A DNA stretch of 21,621 nucleotides from Flavimaricola sp. GTDB taxonomy: Bacteria; Pseudomonadota; Alphaproteobacteria; Rhodobacterales; Rhodobacteraceae. Under the pieces are notes generated by a model. That model did no database searches, was not told the origin of the DNA, and saw nothing but the letters and a program-made list of their open reading frames with translations. The translations under genes and the position numbers were made by a program. The stretch spans positions 1 to 21,621 of the forward strand of contig JALZWD010000149.1 in assembly GCA_023300365.1 (NCBI GenBank), read 5' to 3'. Every line of letters starts with the position of its first letter. The first letter of the stretch is position 1. Of the stretch, positions 6,564 to 17,034 are shown piece by piece.

Positions 6564-7868
6564 TTACCGACGATCACGCAGGGAGTAGTACACAAGGGCA
6601 AGGATCGACCAGGCCAGAAATGTAAACAAGACCACCATCCCTAGGATCAGCCCATGCTGGGGATATTCCGATCGTTCAGCAATCGTGGGCTGGATATAGG
6701 CCGCAAGATACAGGTTCTGTCGATTGGCCTCTGCTCGTGCTGCGTCAAAGGCGGCAAGCGCTGCGACATAACTTTGCTCGGCAAATTCACCGTCCACTGC
6801 CAGGCTTTCGAAGTCAGCAATCGTTTGGGCATAACTTTCACCACCACCACCAAATTGTTGGCGCTCGGCGGCGATCTGAAGCTCTATGGCATCAATGCGG
6901 GCTTGGGCTTGGATCATTCGAGGATCGCCTTCACGCGCGTTGGTCGACAAAAGGTCAAAGTCGATACGAGCTTCGGCCAATAGGGTCTGCAAAGCGTTCA
7001 ACAGACCCATTTGCCCCTGAATGTCTGCCGAGACATCGACAATTTCATTTTCGATCCGGAAAGCTGTCAGGGCCTCACGGCTGTCTTTCAGGCGCTCGAT
7101 TGCAAGGTCTAGGTCTTCTTGCGCATAGCGTGTCGCATCCGACCGTGCCGCGGCCGCAAGGCCATTAATCATCGTCGTGCTCTCGGCGTAGATCGCTTCG
7201 GCGATGGAGCGAGCCTCTTGTGGTGTAAAGGCGCGCACCTGAAGCTCGATGAGGCCCGAGTTTTGATCATACGACAGGCGCACCATGCGTTGCCAATACC
7301 GTGTTAAATCCTCAATCGTGCCATCAAACGTCATGCCCCAACGATTGCCGGGTGGGTGAAATCCAAATGCAGGGTCTTTCTCAATATGGCGCGAAAACAT
7401 CTCCCGTAGATCGAGTTGGTTGTCGATGGTCTGCACCAACTCTTGGCTGCGGATGAATTCATACAAAACATCGCTGTCCTGCGCCCCGCTTGAGCCAACA
7501 CCCAAGGTTGCCCCCAGCCCCCCCAATAGTTCTGACGCGCTCGCGGTATCTTCCGAGCGGACGGTAAACCCCAATGTAGAGGCAAATTGATCTGCAGCGC
7601 GGTTCGCCAAATACCACCAAGTCACGGCAAATGGGGCGACAACCAAAATGAGGAACGACAACAATAGCCCCCAATGCCGCTTTTGGCGGCGGGCAGGTTC
7701 CGCAACGGGGCGCACGACAATCTCGGGCCGAGCTCGTTTTTTGCCCATAGGTTTATTTGGAGCATTGCGCTTGTTTTTCGGCCCAGACTTCTTTGGGGTC
7801 GCTGCCGCAGAAGGGGCAGGGGTGTCCACTTGTTTAGGGTCGGTCAATGTATATGGGGTGTCCGTCAT
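6564..7868 (-). CDS. kpsE: Capsule polysaccharide export inner-membrane protein KpsE
   Basis: A 434-residue polysaccharide co-polymerase family protein that links the KpsMT transporter to the periplasm and outer-membrane exit. It has a Pro/Lys/Arg-rich cytoplasmic leader of about 65 residues, a first membrane helix near 66-88, a long periplasmic part with coiled-coil-like heptads (about 240-330, including EDLDLAIERLKDSREAL), and a second helix near 406-429 just before the C-terminus SLRDRR. This two-helix layout is the KpsE/RkpR pattern. The start is uncertain. ATG 7868 gives MTDTPYTL; an in-frame GTG at 7916 lies 3 bp after the stop of the upstream glycosyltransferase and would add 16 residues. 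Ribosome-binding sites are weak for both. The gene lies between a GlfT1-like gene and kpsT. Confidence 0.85.
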   Translation of the reverse strand: MTDTPYTLTDPKQVDTPAPSAAATPKKSGPKNKRNAPNKPMGKKRARPEIVVRPVAEPARRQKRHWGLLLSFLILVVAPFAVTWWYLANRAADQFASTLGFTVRSEDTASASELLGGLGATLGVGSSGAQDSDVLYEFIRSQELVQTIDNQLDLREMFSRHIEKDPAFGFHPPGNRWGMTFDGTIEDLTRYWQRMVRLSYDQNSGLIELQVRAFTPQEARSIAEAIYAESTTMINGLAAAARSDATRYAQEDLDLAIERLKDSREALTAFRIENEIVDVSADIQGQMGLLNALQTLLAEARIDFDLLSTNAREGDPRMIQAQARIDAIELQIAAERQQFGGGGESYAQTIADFESLAVDGEFAEQSYVAALAAFDAARAEANRQNLYLAAYIQPTIAERSEYPQHGLILGMVVLFTFLAWSILALVYYSLRDRR

Positions 7869-7919
7869 GGGATGTCCGTCATGTGGGGGTAGGCGGCCTT
7901 TGTCGCGGTTTCCCACAGC

Positions 7920-10366
<2,447 letters not shown>

Positions 10367-12460
10367 ATGGCCTTGAACGCACACGAGCAATATATCCTAG
10401 AGTTGATCAACCGCGGGCGGCTTGATCCGGTGGCTGAGGCGGCCCGATACGGCATTGACCTCAACGAAGGTCTGACGCCTGGCCAGATTGGCACTGGCAG
10501 CCAACAGGTCTTGGCCCCCAACAGCCAGCTTAGTGAAGCCGCTACCGCACATTCTATTTGGATGATGCAGACCAATACCTTTAGTCACACAGGCCAAGGC
10601 GGCTCGAGTGCCTTTGATCGCATCACCGACGCGGGCTATACCTTTACCGGCCCTTTCCAAACCTATGGCGAAAACCTTGCTTATGGTGGGAACACCGCCG
10701 GAATTGACCTCAATGAACAGGCCGAGATCCGCTATGACAATTTGTTCCTGAGCGCGGGTCACCGTAAAAACACCCTCAATGAAGACTTCCGCGAGGTGGG
10801 CATCGCCCATGAACAGGGCATGTTCAACAATTTCCACGCCTCGATGCTGACAGAAAATTTTGCCACGTCCGGTACCCAGCATTTTATCACAGGCGTCGCT
10901 TATAACGATGATGATAATAATAATTTCTATGGCATCGGCGAGGGCCGCGGCGATATCGAAATCCAAGTTGGTAACGCACAGGCCACCGCAGCATCTGCGG
11001 GGGGCTATGGTCTTGGGGTCGCACCCAACGCAGAGACGGCCGTCACAATCACCCAAAATGGCGCTTCACTGTCTACATTGATCCTCGATACCGACGATCA
11101 AAACGCCAAGCTTGACGTGATCCGGGCCAATGGCCAATGGAAATTGGCCCTGTCGGCGAGTGCAGATCTAGAAACAGGCATCGCTCGCGCCAAACTTTTG
11201 GGCAAGGACAACCTTGATCTTATTGGCCACGGCGGGGCCAACCATTTGACGGGGAATGATGGCGCCAACGAATTGGATGGTAAAAACGGTAATGATCAGC
11301 TGTTTGGGGGCAAGGGCTGGGACGTTTTGTATGATGGCAATGGGGTCGACATCCTCAATGGGGGCTGGGGCGCTGATCGCTTTGTGCTTGCAGGTGATGG
11401 TAAGGCGGATACGGTCTCTGATTGGGGCCGTGGCAATGATACGCTCGATATTCGGGCTTGGTCTGGCGTTTCGAACCTAAGTGACCTGACGCTTACCTCT
11501 ACTGGGGCAGGGCTCACCATTACTTCTGAGACTGAGACATTGTATCTACGTCAGGATGGCGGCGGCACGATCTTGGCGTCTTCATTGGATACAAGCGATT
11601 TCATGTTCGGCAATGTGCCGTCCCAATTTACGACTACTGTCACTGCCCCTGATCCCTTGCCCACACCTGAGGCGACGCCTCTGGCCGAGGACCCGGCTAA
11701 CGGGACAACAGTGGTCACCGGCGCGGGCACCAGCGGAAATGATTATATCGTGGGGGGGGATGGTCGCGACATCCTGGGCGGCAGCGCTGGCAATGACACG
11801 CTTTATGGTGGCGATGGCAATGACCGCTATATCCTCAATTCTGCCGGTGATGCTATCGGTGGCGAAGACGTCTATAGTGCCGGTGGCGGTATCGATACCG
11901 TCGAGGCTTGGGTGGATTATGTACTGCCGACCAACCTTGAAATTTTACGCCTCCAAGGTAGCGCCGATCTGAACGGTGCGGGCAATTATGCCCCCGAGGT
12001 TTTGGTCGGCAATACCGGAAGTAACACCCTAGATGGTGGCGGTGGCAACGACCGTATCGTGGCCAAGGCGGGGGATGATATCCTCGTGGGTCGCACTGGG
12101 GCTGACACGCTCGAAGGGAACGAGGGCGCAGATGTCTTTATTCTTACCTCCAGCTACGACAGCCGTGCTGGCGCTGCTAACCGCGACTTTATCCATGGCT
12201 TTGAGCACGGCGCCGACAGGATTGACCTGACCCGTGTGGATGCCAGCACCGTACAAAATGGTCATCAATCCTTCGATTTCATCGGAAATGATGCATTTTC
12301 AGGAACGGGTGCCGCCAGTGCGGGCGAGTTGCGCTACTTCACTTTTGGTGGCGGCAACTATAATCTTGTTGAGGCGGATTTAGATGGTGATGGCGTTGCA
12401 GAACTGCAGATATTCGTCAATTTGACCAACTTTATGACGGAGTCTGATTTTATCCTCTAA
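10367..12460 (+). CDS. CAP/SCP-domain protein with RTX calcium-binding repeats, predicted type I-secreted
   Basis: A 697-residue predicted secreted protein. An N-terminal CAP (SCP/YkwD-like) domain covers about 5-170: AHSIWMM at 61-67, FSHTG at 72-76, GENLAYGG at 101-108 and GHRKNTLNE at 131-139 give the cavity His/Glu residues of bacterial CAP proteins. A beta-rich linker follows. RTX nonapeptides of the GGxGxDxLx type lie at about 288-340, 455-487 and 547-590, with a Pro/Thr-rich hinge at 424-446. The end (about 596-697: DSRAGAANRD, DLDGDGVAELQIFVNL, SDFIL) is the serralysin-like C-terminal secretion module. There is no N-terminal signal peptide, as expected for type I secretion. No transporter is encoded here. 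ATG 10367 was chosen because GGGAC lies 8-12 bases upstream and the CAP domain starts right after it. Confidence 0.87.
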   Translation: MALNAHEQYILELINRGRLDPVAEAARYGIDLNEGLTPGQIGTGSQQVLAPNSQLSEAATAHSIWMMQTNTFSHTGQGGSSAFDRITDAGYTFTGPFQTYGENLAYGGNTAGIDLNEQAEIRYDNLFLSAGHRKNTLNEDFREVGIAHEQGMFNNFHASMLTENFATSGTQHFITGVAYNDDDNNNFYGIGEGRGDIEIQVGNAQATAASAGGYGLGVAPNAETAVTITQNGASLSTLILDTDDQNAKLDVIRANGQWKLALSASADLETGIARAKLLGKDNLDLIGHGGANHLTGNDGANELDGKNGNDQLFGGKGWDVLYDGNGVDILNGGWGADRFVLAGDGKADTVSDWGRGNDTLDIRAWSGVSNLSDLTLTSTGAGLTITSETETLYLRQDGGGTILASSLDTSDFMFGNVPSQFTTTVTAPDPLPTPEATPLAEDPANGTTVVTGAGTSGNDYIVGGDGRDILGGSAGNDTLYGGDGNDRYILNSAGDAIGGEDVYSAGGGIDTVEAWVDYVLPTNLEILRLQGSADLNGAGNYAPEVLVGNTGSNTLDGGGGNDRIVAKAGDDILVGRTGADTLEGNEGADVFILTSSYDSRAGAANRDFIHGFEHGADRIDLTRVDASTVQNGHQSFDFIGNDAFSGTGAASAGELRYFTFGGGNYNLVEADLDGDGVAELQIFVNLTNFMTESDFIL

Positions 12461-12743
12461 GCAGATATAGGGCCTGATTTATAAGGACCAGAGGCGTTTT
12501 CTCGCGATTGTGTGGTGCGACTGTGTCGTGGGGCCGGTACGTCGGCCGTCATGGTGTGGGTCCTGTCTCAGGTTGGGGGATGGGCGGCTTTACGCCACAT
12601 CCGCAACCCTTTTTGTGGGATATTCTCAAACGCTCTTCAAAATGTAATTTGCTTTTTACCCTGGTTTTGGGACATTTAGGGCGGGGATTAATGGTGTCCG
12701 CGATCGCGCGCGCCATCACGGTAATGCATGAGGACAGATAACA
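12461..12743. other. Intergenic region between the two RTX genes
   Basis: This 283-bp gap shows no supported gene. A GGCCG / CGGCC inverted repeat with a 6-base loop lies at 12532-12547. A short open frame (12508-12741) has no ribosome-binding site and no family features. The gap probably holds a promoter for the second RTX gene, since an AT-rich stretch lies at about 12635-12665. Confidence 0.35.
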
Positions 12744-14189
12744 ATGGCTATTATTAATGGTACCGCCGGTGACGATCAAACCGCAGCCACCAACGGGACC
12801 GCGAGTCCCGACACCATCAACCTCTTTTCGGGCAACGACCAAACTCGCCCAGGAGCCGGTGCAGATACAATTTTTGGCGGCTCCGGCACTGACCGGGTCA
12901 GCTATTTTGATAGCACTGCTGGCGTGTCGATCAGCTTGCTTACCGGGCTGGGTGTAGGTGGCTTTGCCGAAGGCGACACCTATTTCGGCATCGAGGATAT
13001 CTTTGGTACGTCATTCGTCGATTCAATCACGGGTGATGCCAGTGACAACGAGCTGAATGGTTTTGAAGGTAATGATACAATTGTAGGGCGTGGCGGTGAT
13101 GATACTGTCATCGGCGGCGACGGGAACGATAGCCTGGCAGGCTCGAACGGTGATGATGGTGTCTTCGGTGGTAACGGGAGTGATATCCTCAACGGTGGCA
13201 ATAACAACGATATTATTTTGGGCGGCAATGGAATTGACACCCTCTTTGGTGGGTCGGGTGACGACGCTTTGGCGGGCGGCGCAGGCGCAGACAGCATTAA
13301 CGGCGGCGGCGGCGTTGATGTGATCAGCTACTTTGACAGCAGCGCAGCCGTTGTTGTGAACCTTGCCACTCAAACTGCCAGTGGTGGTGACGCCACGGGT
13401 GATATTTATGCCAACATTGAAGGCATCGAAGGCTCGAACAATGCTGATCGTCTCACTGGTGATGGCGGATCTAATGTCTTGTTTGGCGGGGCCGGTGCTG
13501 ATGTGCTGGATGGCGGCGCAGGCGCTGATACTCTGCAAGGCGGCCTTGGCAATGATTTTTACATCGTCGACAACGCCAATGATGTTGTCAGCGGTGAAAT
13601 CGGCTTTAGTCAGGGTGGCGGGATCGATACCGTGCGCTCGTTTGTGAGCTATGTCCAACCAACAAACATCGAATTGGTCCGTCTGGGCAATATCGACGAC
13701 ACGGACAATCTCAATGCTACTGGCAACTCTGCGCCAGGCACGCTTGTGGGTAACGCTGGTAATAACGTCTTGTCGGGCGGCTTTGGCAACGATCAGGTCA
13801 ATGGTAACAACGGCAATGACACCCTGTCGGGCGACAATGGTCGCGACACGCTTGTTGGTGGTGCAGGTGACGACACGTTTGTGTACAACCTCTTCTCTGA
13901 CAGCCGCACAGGCGCGGACAATCGCGACGTGATCAATGGCTTTTCCATTGGCTCTGACACTATCGATCTGTCTGCGGTGGATGCCAATTCGAACACCAAT
14001 GCTGATGACGCTTTTGTCTTTATCGGCACCACGGGCTTCTCTGGCTCTGCGGGTGAGTTACGCATCCAAGGTTTGGGCGGAGCCAATGCGCTCTTGCTTG
14101 AGGGCGATGTCGATGGTGATGGTGCCGCAGATACGCAGATCTTTGTTAATTTGATCACAACCATAAACGCTTCAGATTTCATCCTCTGA
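12744..14189 (+). CDS. RTX calcium-binding repeat protein, predicted type I-secreted
   Basis: A 481-residue acidic protein made almost only of Gly/Asp-rich hemolysin-type repeats. Nonapeptides of the GGxGxDxLx kind fill about 101-190, 232-275 and 336-380 and should fold into calcium-bound parallel beta-rolls outside the cell. Residues 39-110 and 181-252 are an internal duplication (compare SYFDSTAGVSISL with SYFDSSAAVVVNL). The last 100 residues (DSRTGADNRD, then DVDGDGAADTQIFVNL and SDFIL at the end) closely match the C-terminus of the preceding CAP-RTX protein and should be the type I secretion signal. No enzyme domain is seen, so a structural, adhesive or matrix role is likely. ATG 12744 has GAGGA 10-14 bases upstream. 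A hairpin terminator follows at 14212. Confidence 0.87.
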   Translation: MAIINGTAGDDQTAATNGTASPDTINLFSGNDQTRPGAGADTIFGGSGTDRVSYFDSTAGVSISLLTGLGVGGFAEGDTYFGIEDIFGTSFVDSITGDASDNELNGFEGNDTIVGRGGDDTVIGGDGNDSLAGSNGDDGVFGGNGSDILNGGNNNDIILGGNGIDTLFGGSGDDALAGGAGADSINGGGGVDVISYFDSSAAVVVNLATQTASGGDATGDIYANIEGIEGSNNADRLTGDGGSNVLFGGAGADVLDGGAGADTLQGGLGNDFYIVDNANDVVSGEIGFSQGGGIDTVRSFVSYVQPTNIELVRLGNIDDTDNLNATGNSAPGTLVGNAGNNVLSGGFGNDQVNGNNGNDTLSGDNGRDTLVGGAGDDTFVYNLFSDSRTGADNRDVINGFSIGSDTIDLSAVDANSNTNADDAFVFIGTTGFSGSAGELRIQGLGGANALLLEGDVDGDGAADTQIFVNLITTINASDFIL

Positions 14190-14211
14190 TTTAGTCACTT
14201 GATCCCAAGTC

Positions 14212-14251
14212 AAAGGCCGCAGCGCTCTCTTAAAGGGGCACTGCGGCCTTT
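14212..14251 (+). terminator. Hairpin terminator after the second RTX gene
   Basis: AAAGGCCGCAG (14212-14222) and CTGCGGCCTTT (14241-14251) form a perfect 11-bp stem around an 18-base loop, 23 bp after the RTX stop codon. The T-run is short, but stem length and position make it a convincing terminator between the RTX gene and kpsM. Confidence 0.75.
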
Positions 14252-14319
14252 AACGTTTAGACCGTAAGAAAGGTTTGAGGGCCTTGCGCCCATCCTTCTG
14301 GTCTGGTTTTCAGTCGTTA

Positions 14320-15144
14320 ATGAATACGACCACCCACATCCTTCCCCCCCAACGGCCAGAATTGGCCACGCTCGAGCCGCCTAAATGGCGCACGTTTCGA
14401 ACGGTGTCCGCGCTTGTCCTGCGTGAAATGGGGTCAACCTATGGTCGCAGCCCGGGGGGCTATCTTTGGGCGGTTCTTCAGCCCTTGGGCACGGTATTGG
14501 TCCTCACACTTGCCTTTTCTTATCTGGTGCGTGCGCCGGCCTTGGGCTCAAGCTTTATCCTGTTTTATGCGACAGGGTATTTGCCCTTTGATCTTTATTC
14601 CCAATTGGCGACTAAAATTGGCCGGTCGTTGAAATATTCTCGCGCCCTTTTGGCCTATCCCGGTGTTACCTGGCTGGATGCGATATTGGCGCGGTTTATC
14701 CTTAATTTTCTGACCTTGGTCACGGTATTCTGCGTGGTGATCTACGGCATCCTTATGGTCTTGGACACTGGCGGACAAATCGAAATTGGCCCCATTATGA
14801 TCTCGATCTTCATGGCGGCGATACTTGGCTTGGGGATCGGGATGACCAATTGCTTGCTGATTGGTTACTTCCCTGTTTGGGAGCGCTTTTGGGAGATTAT
14901 CAACCGCCCGCTGTTTCTCGCGTCAGGGATTTTCTTTCTCTATGATGATATGCCGCCCGCGGCCCGTGCAATTTTGTGGTGGAACCCGTTGGTGCATGTC
15001 ACCGGCGAAATGCGCACGGGCTTCTACCCCAGCTATCATGCCTCTTATGTTTCACTCAGTTATGGCTTCGGTGTGGGCATGATCCTCATGGTTCTTAGTC
15101 TGGTGTTTTTGCGCCGCGGCTACCGGACTGTGATCCAGCGATAA
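14320..15144 (+). CDS. kpsM: Capsular polysaccharide export ABC transporter permease KpsM
   Basis: A 274-residue inner-membrane permease that should pair with KpsT to export a lipid-linked capsule-type polysaccharide. About six hydrophobic segments lie near 54-72, 77-95, 122-143, 158-183, 195-208 and 245-265. The N-terminal LREMGSTYGRSPGGYLW at 34-50 and the C-terminal NPLVHVTGEMRTGFYPSY at 222-239 are typical of KpsM/ABC-2 polysaccharide exporters. The start is uncertain. ATG 14320 gives MNTTTHILPP but lacks a clear ribosome-binding site; in-frame TTG codons at 14275 and 14284 follow AAGAAAGG and would add 15 or 12 residues. It precedes the GlfT2-like gene by 27 bp, so the two are probably one operon. 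The gene is separated from kpsT/kpsE, which lie on the opposite strand. Confidence 0.88.
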   Translation: MNTTTHILPPQRPELATLEPPKWRTFRTVSALVLREMGSTYGRSPGGYLWAVLQPLGTVLVLTLAFSYLVRAPALGSSFILFYATGYLPFDLYSQLATKIGRSLKYSRALLAYPGVTWLDAILARFILNFLTLVTVFCVVIYGILMVLDTGGQIEIGPIMISIFMAAILGLGIGMTNCLLIGYFPVWERFWEIINRPLFLASGIFFLYDDMPPAARAILWWNPLVHVTGEMRTGFYPSYHASYVSLSYGFGVGMILMVLSLVFLRRGYRTVIQR

Positions 15145-15171
15145 CGCGGCTTTCTTAGGACGAAACGGGCA

Positions 15172-16956
15172 ATGGATATTACACTGCAAACTCTCACAGT
15201 GCCAGAATTGGCCGGCAACATTGAGCCGGATGTCTTCGTGCGTCAATGCGATGGGGTGATTTGGGGTGGGGGCCAAATATCGTTTCTCACCGGGGCCAGC
15301 GCTGGGTTTGATACATGGGCCAACCTGTTCAACCTCACTAATTGGGAGGCGCATTGCGCGCTTGATGGGCTCTGGCTCCAGCTGACTGGTACGGGGCGTT
15401 TTTTCGTCAAAGTGTTTGATTTTGGCACAGACAAAACGCTTTTGCGCGAGACTGCCGACCTAACCACAGGTTCCGCAATGATCGATTTTTCCGTCGTGCT
15501 TGAACCGCTCCGTCAAGGCAGCGGCATGATGGGGATACAATTGGTCTGTCTTGATCGGGGTCGTATCACCTGTGGTGGCTATCTTACCCGTGCCACACAT
15601 GCCCGCGACATTCGCCTTGCTCTTGGCATCACTACCTTTCGCAGAGAGGCTGCGGTTGAAGCCACGGCCCACCGCCTCACCGCCTTTCTTGCTGGCACCA
15701 CCCGTCCCGAAGGAGGCATTGTCGGCCAGACGACCCATGTCTTTGTGATTGATAATGGCCAAAGCGCGGATATCCCCGTGGGCCCTCACATCAGCCATAT
15801 TCCCAATGTTAATTTGGGGGGGGCAGGGGGCTTTGCCCGTGCCCTTGCCGCCGCCCAAGATGATGGTTTCACCCATTGTCTGTTTATGGACGATGATGCC
15901 TCTTTCCCGATGGAAAACCTTACCCGGACCCATGCATTCCTGCGACTGGCACACAGCCCGCGCGCGGCAATGTCTGGGGCGATGATCGCCTCCGAGGCCC
16001 CGTGGGCCTTGTGGGAAAGTGGGGCCACCTTTGATACGCTGTGCTGTCCTCAATTTGGTGGCACCAACCTATGCGATCAAGGCGCGATCTTAATGCTCGA
16101 ACAGGCTGGAAGCGGCGTGAAACCCGATGGGTTTTATGGCGGCTGGTGGTATTTTGCCTTCCCGATTGAAGGCCTGACGGCCCACCCATTCCCGTTCTTT
16201 GTGCGCGGGGATGACAGTTCGTTTTCTCTGGCCAATAAATTCGATTTTGCGACGATGAATGGCGTGGTTTCGTTTCAGGATGATTTTGGCGCCAAAGAAA
16301 CGCCGCTCGTGCACTACCTTGATTTGCGCTACCACATTCATCATCCGCTGGTACACGAGCGTTTGGGGGCGGGAAAATGGGACATTGCGCGGATGGCCAC
16401 GCGCATGATCTTGCGCCAAATGATGCGTATGCACTATGGTTCTGCCGCGGCCCAGCTTCAGGCCTGGCGCGACGTTATGAAAGGTCCCGAATTTTTCGAG
16501 ACCAACGCCGATATGATGACCAAACGCCCCGAGGTTGCCGCCCTTGGTATGATTGAGGCATGGGAGGACGGCAAGGTTGCCCCGCCCACCCACTCGCACC
16601 CGCCCTCCCGTTGGCGCACACGAATGATGATCGCCACGCTGAACGGGCATCTTTTGCCATTCTTTGGACTTGTCGGAGGGAGCGCGCGTTTGGGCTTGCG
16701 CCGCCGCTCGTTCCTTTGGCCTTATTGGGGCAAAGCGCGCGTCACAATCGTTGATATTTCTGCCAAACGCAGCTACGTGGTGCGCCATTCCAAACGACAG
16801 TTCTTTGCCTTGCTTTGGCAGCTTATTAAGTGTCTATGGCGCTGGAATAGTGTCTATGCTGAGCTCAAGCAGGATCACAAGGCAGGTTACAAACGGCTTG
16901 CCACTCCCGCATGGTGGCGCAGTGTTTTTGCCAAAGGACCACAACCTCTCAAATAG
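15172..16956 (+). CDS. GlfT2-like galactofuranosyltransferase (family 2 glycosyltransferase)
   Basis: A 594-residue enzyme resembling mycobacterial GlfT2 (about 640 residues), which builds a galactofuranose polymer processively from UDP-galactofuranose. Layout: an N-terminal beta-sandwich-like domain (about 1-145), then a GT-A core with LGITTFRRE at 151-159, VFVIDNG at 190-196, NLGGAGGF at 214-221, metal-binding MDDDA at 239-243 and VRGDDSSF at 344-351 (probable catalytic base), then a histidine-rich HYLDLRYHIHH at 381-391, and a basic helical C-terminal part (about 400-594) that may contact the membrane. All catalytic motifs are intact. It lies 27 bp behind kpsM, while glf and a GlfT1-like gene are in the divergent operon. 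Together this supports a galactofuranose-containing exported glycan. The exact linkage and acceptor cannot be read from sequence. Confidence 0.85.
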   Translation: MDITLQTLTVPELAGNIEPDVFVRQCDGVIWGGGQISFLTGASAGFDTWANLFNLTNWEAHCALDGLWLQLTGTGRFFVKVFDFGTDKTLLRETADLTTGSAMIDFSVVLEPLRQGSGMMGIQLVCLDRGRITCGGYLTRATHARDIRLALGITTFRREAAVEATAHRLTAFLAGTTRPEGGIVGQTTHVFVIDNGQSADIPVGPHISHIPNVNLGGAGGFARALAAAQDDGFTHCLFMDDDASFPMENLTRTHAFLRLAHSPRAAMSGAMIASEAPWALWESGATFDTLCCPQFGGTNLCDQGAILMLEQAGSGVKPDGFYGGWWYFAFPIEGLTAHPFPFFVRGDDSSFSLANKFDFATMNGVVSFQDDFGAKETPLVHYLDLRYHIHHPLVHERLGAGKWDIARMATRMILRQMMRMHYGSAAAQLQAWRDVMKGPEFFETNADMMTKRPEVAALGMIEAWEDGKVAPPTHSHPPSRWRTRMMIATLNGHLLPFFGLVGGSARLGLRRRSFLWPYWGKARVTIVDISAKRSYVVRHSKRQFFALLWQLIKCLWRWNSVYAELKQDHKAGYKRLATPAWWRSVFAKGPQPLK

Positions 16957-17034
16957 GGCCGACCGCGTGCCGTGCAGACCGTCTGCGCGCCCCAATATGC
17001 CAAAATAGTTGAGGTTTGATATAGGAGAAGAGAC

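Noticed and set aside
10397..11056. Long open frame on the minus strand (219 codons)
   Set aside because: It is antisense to the CAP domain of the CAP-RTX gene; the plus-strand frame shows conserved motifs.
12508..12741. Short open frame between the RTX genes (77 codons)
   Set aside because: No ribosome-binding site, no similarity that I recognise, and it abuts the next start; likely non-coding leader.
13021..13320. Regular DNA repeats that could suggest a CRISPR or satellite array
   Set aside because: They are in-frame codons for RTX nonapeptides and vary in sequence; there are no uniform repeats with spacers.
13023..13658. Open frame on the minus strand (211 codons) with repetitive sequence
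   Set aside because: It is the mirror of Gly/Asp-rich RTX coding repeats, whose composition keeps other frames open.
16090..16788. Long open frame on the minus strand (232 codons)
   Set aside because: It lies fully inside the GlfT2-like gene, has no recognisable domain and no ribosome-binding site; the plus-strand frame has clear enzyme motifs.
16971..16989. CGTGCAG / CTGCGCG hairpin between the GlfT2-like and sulfotransferase-like genes
   Set aside because: It has a short stem with a wobble pair, a 5-base loop and no T-run; too weak to call a terminator or operator.
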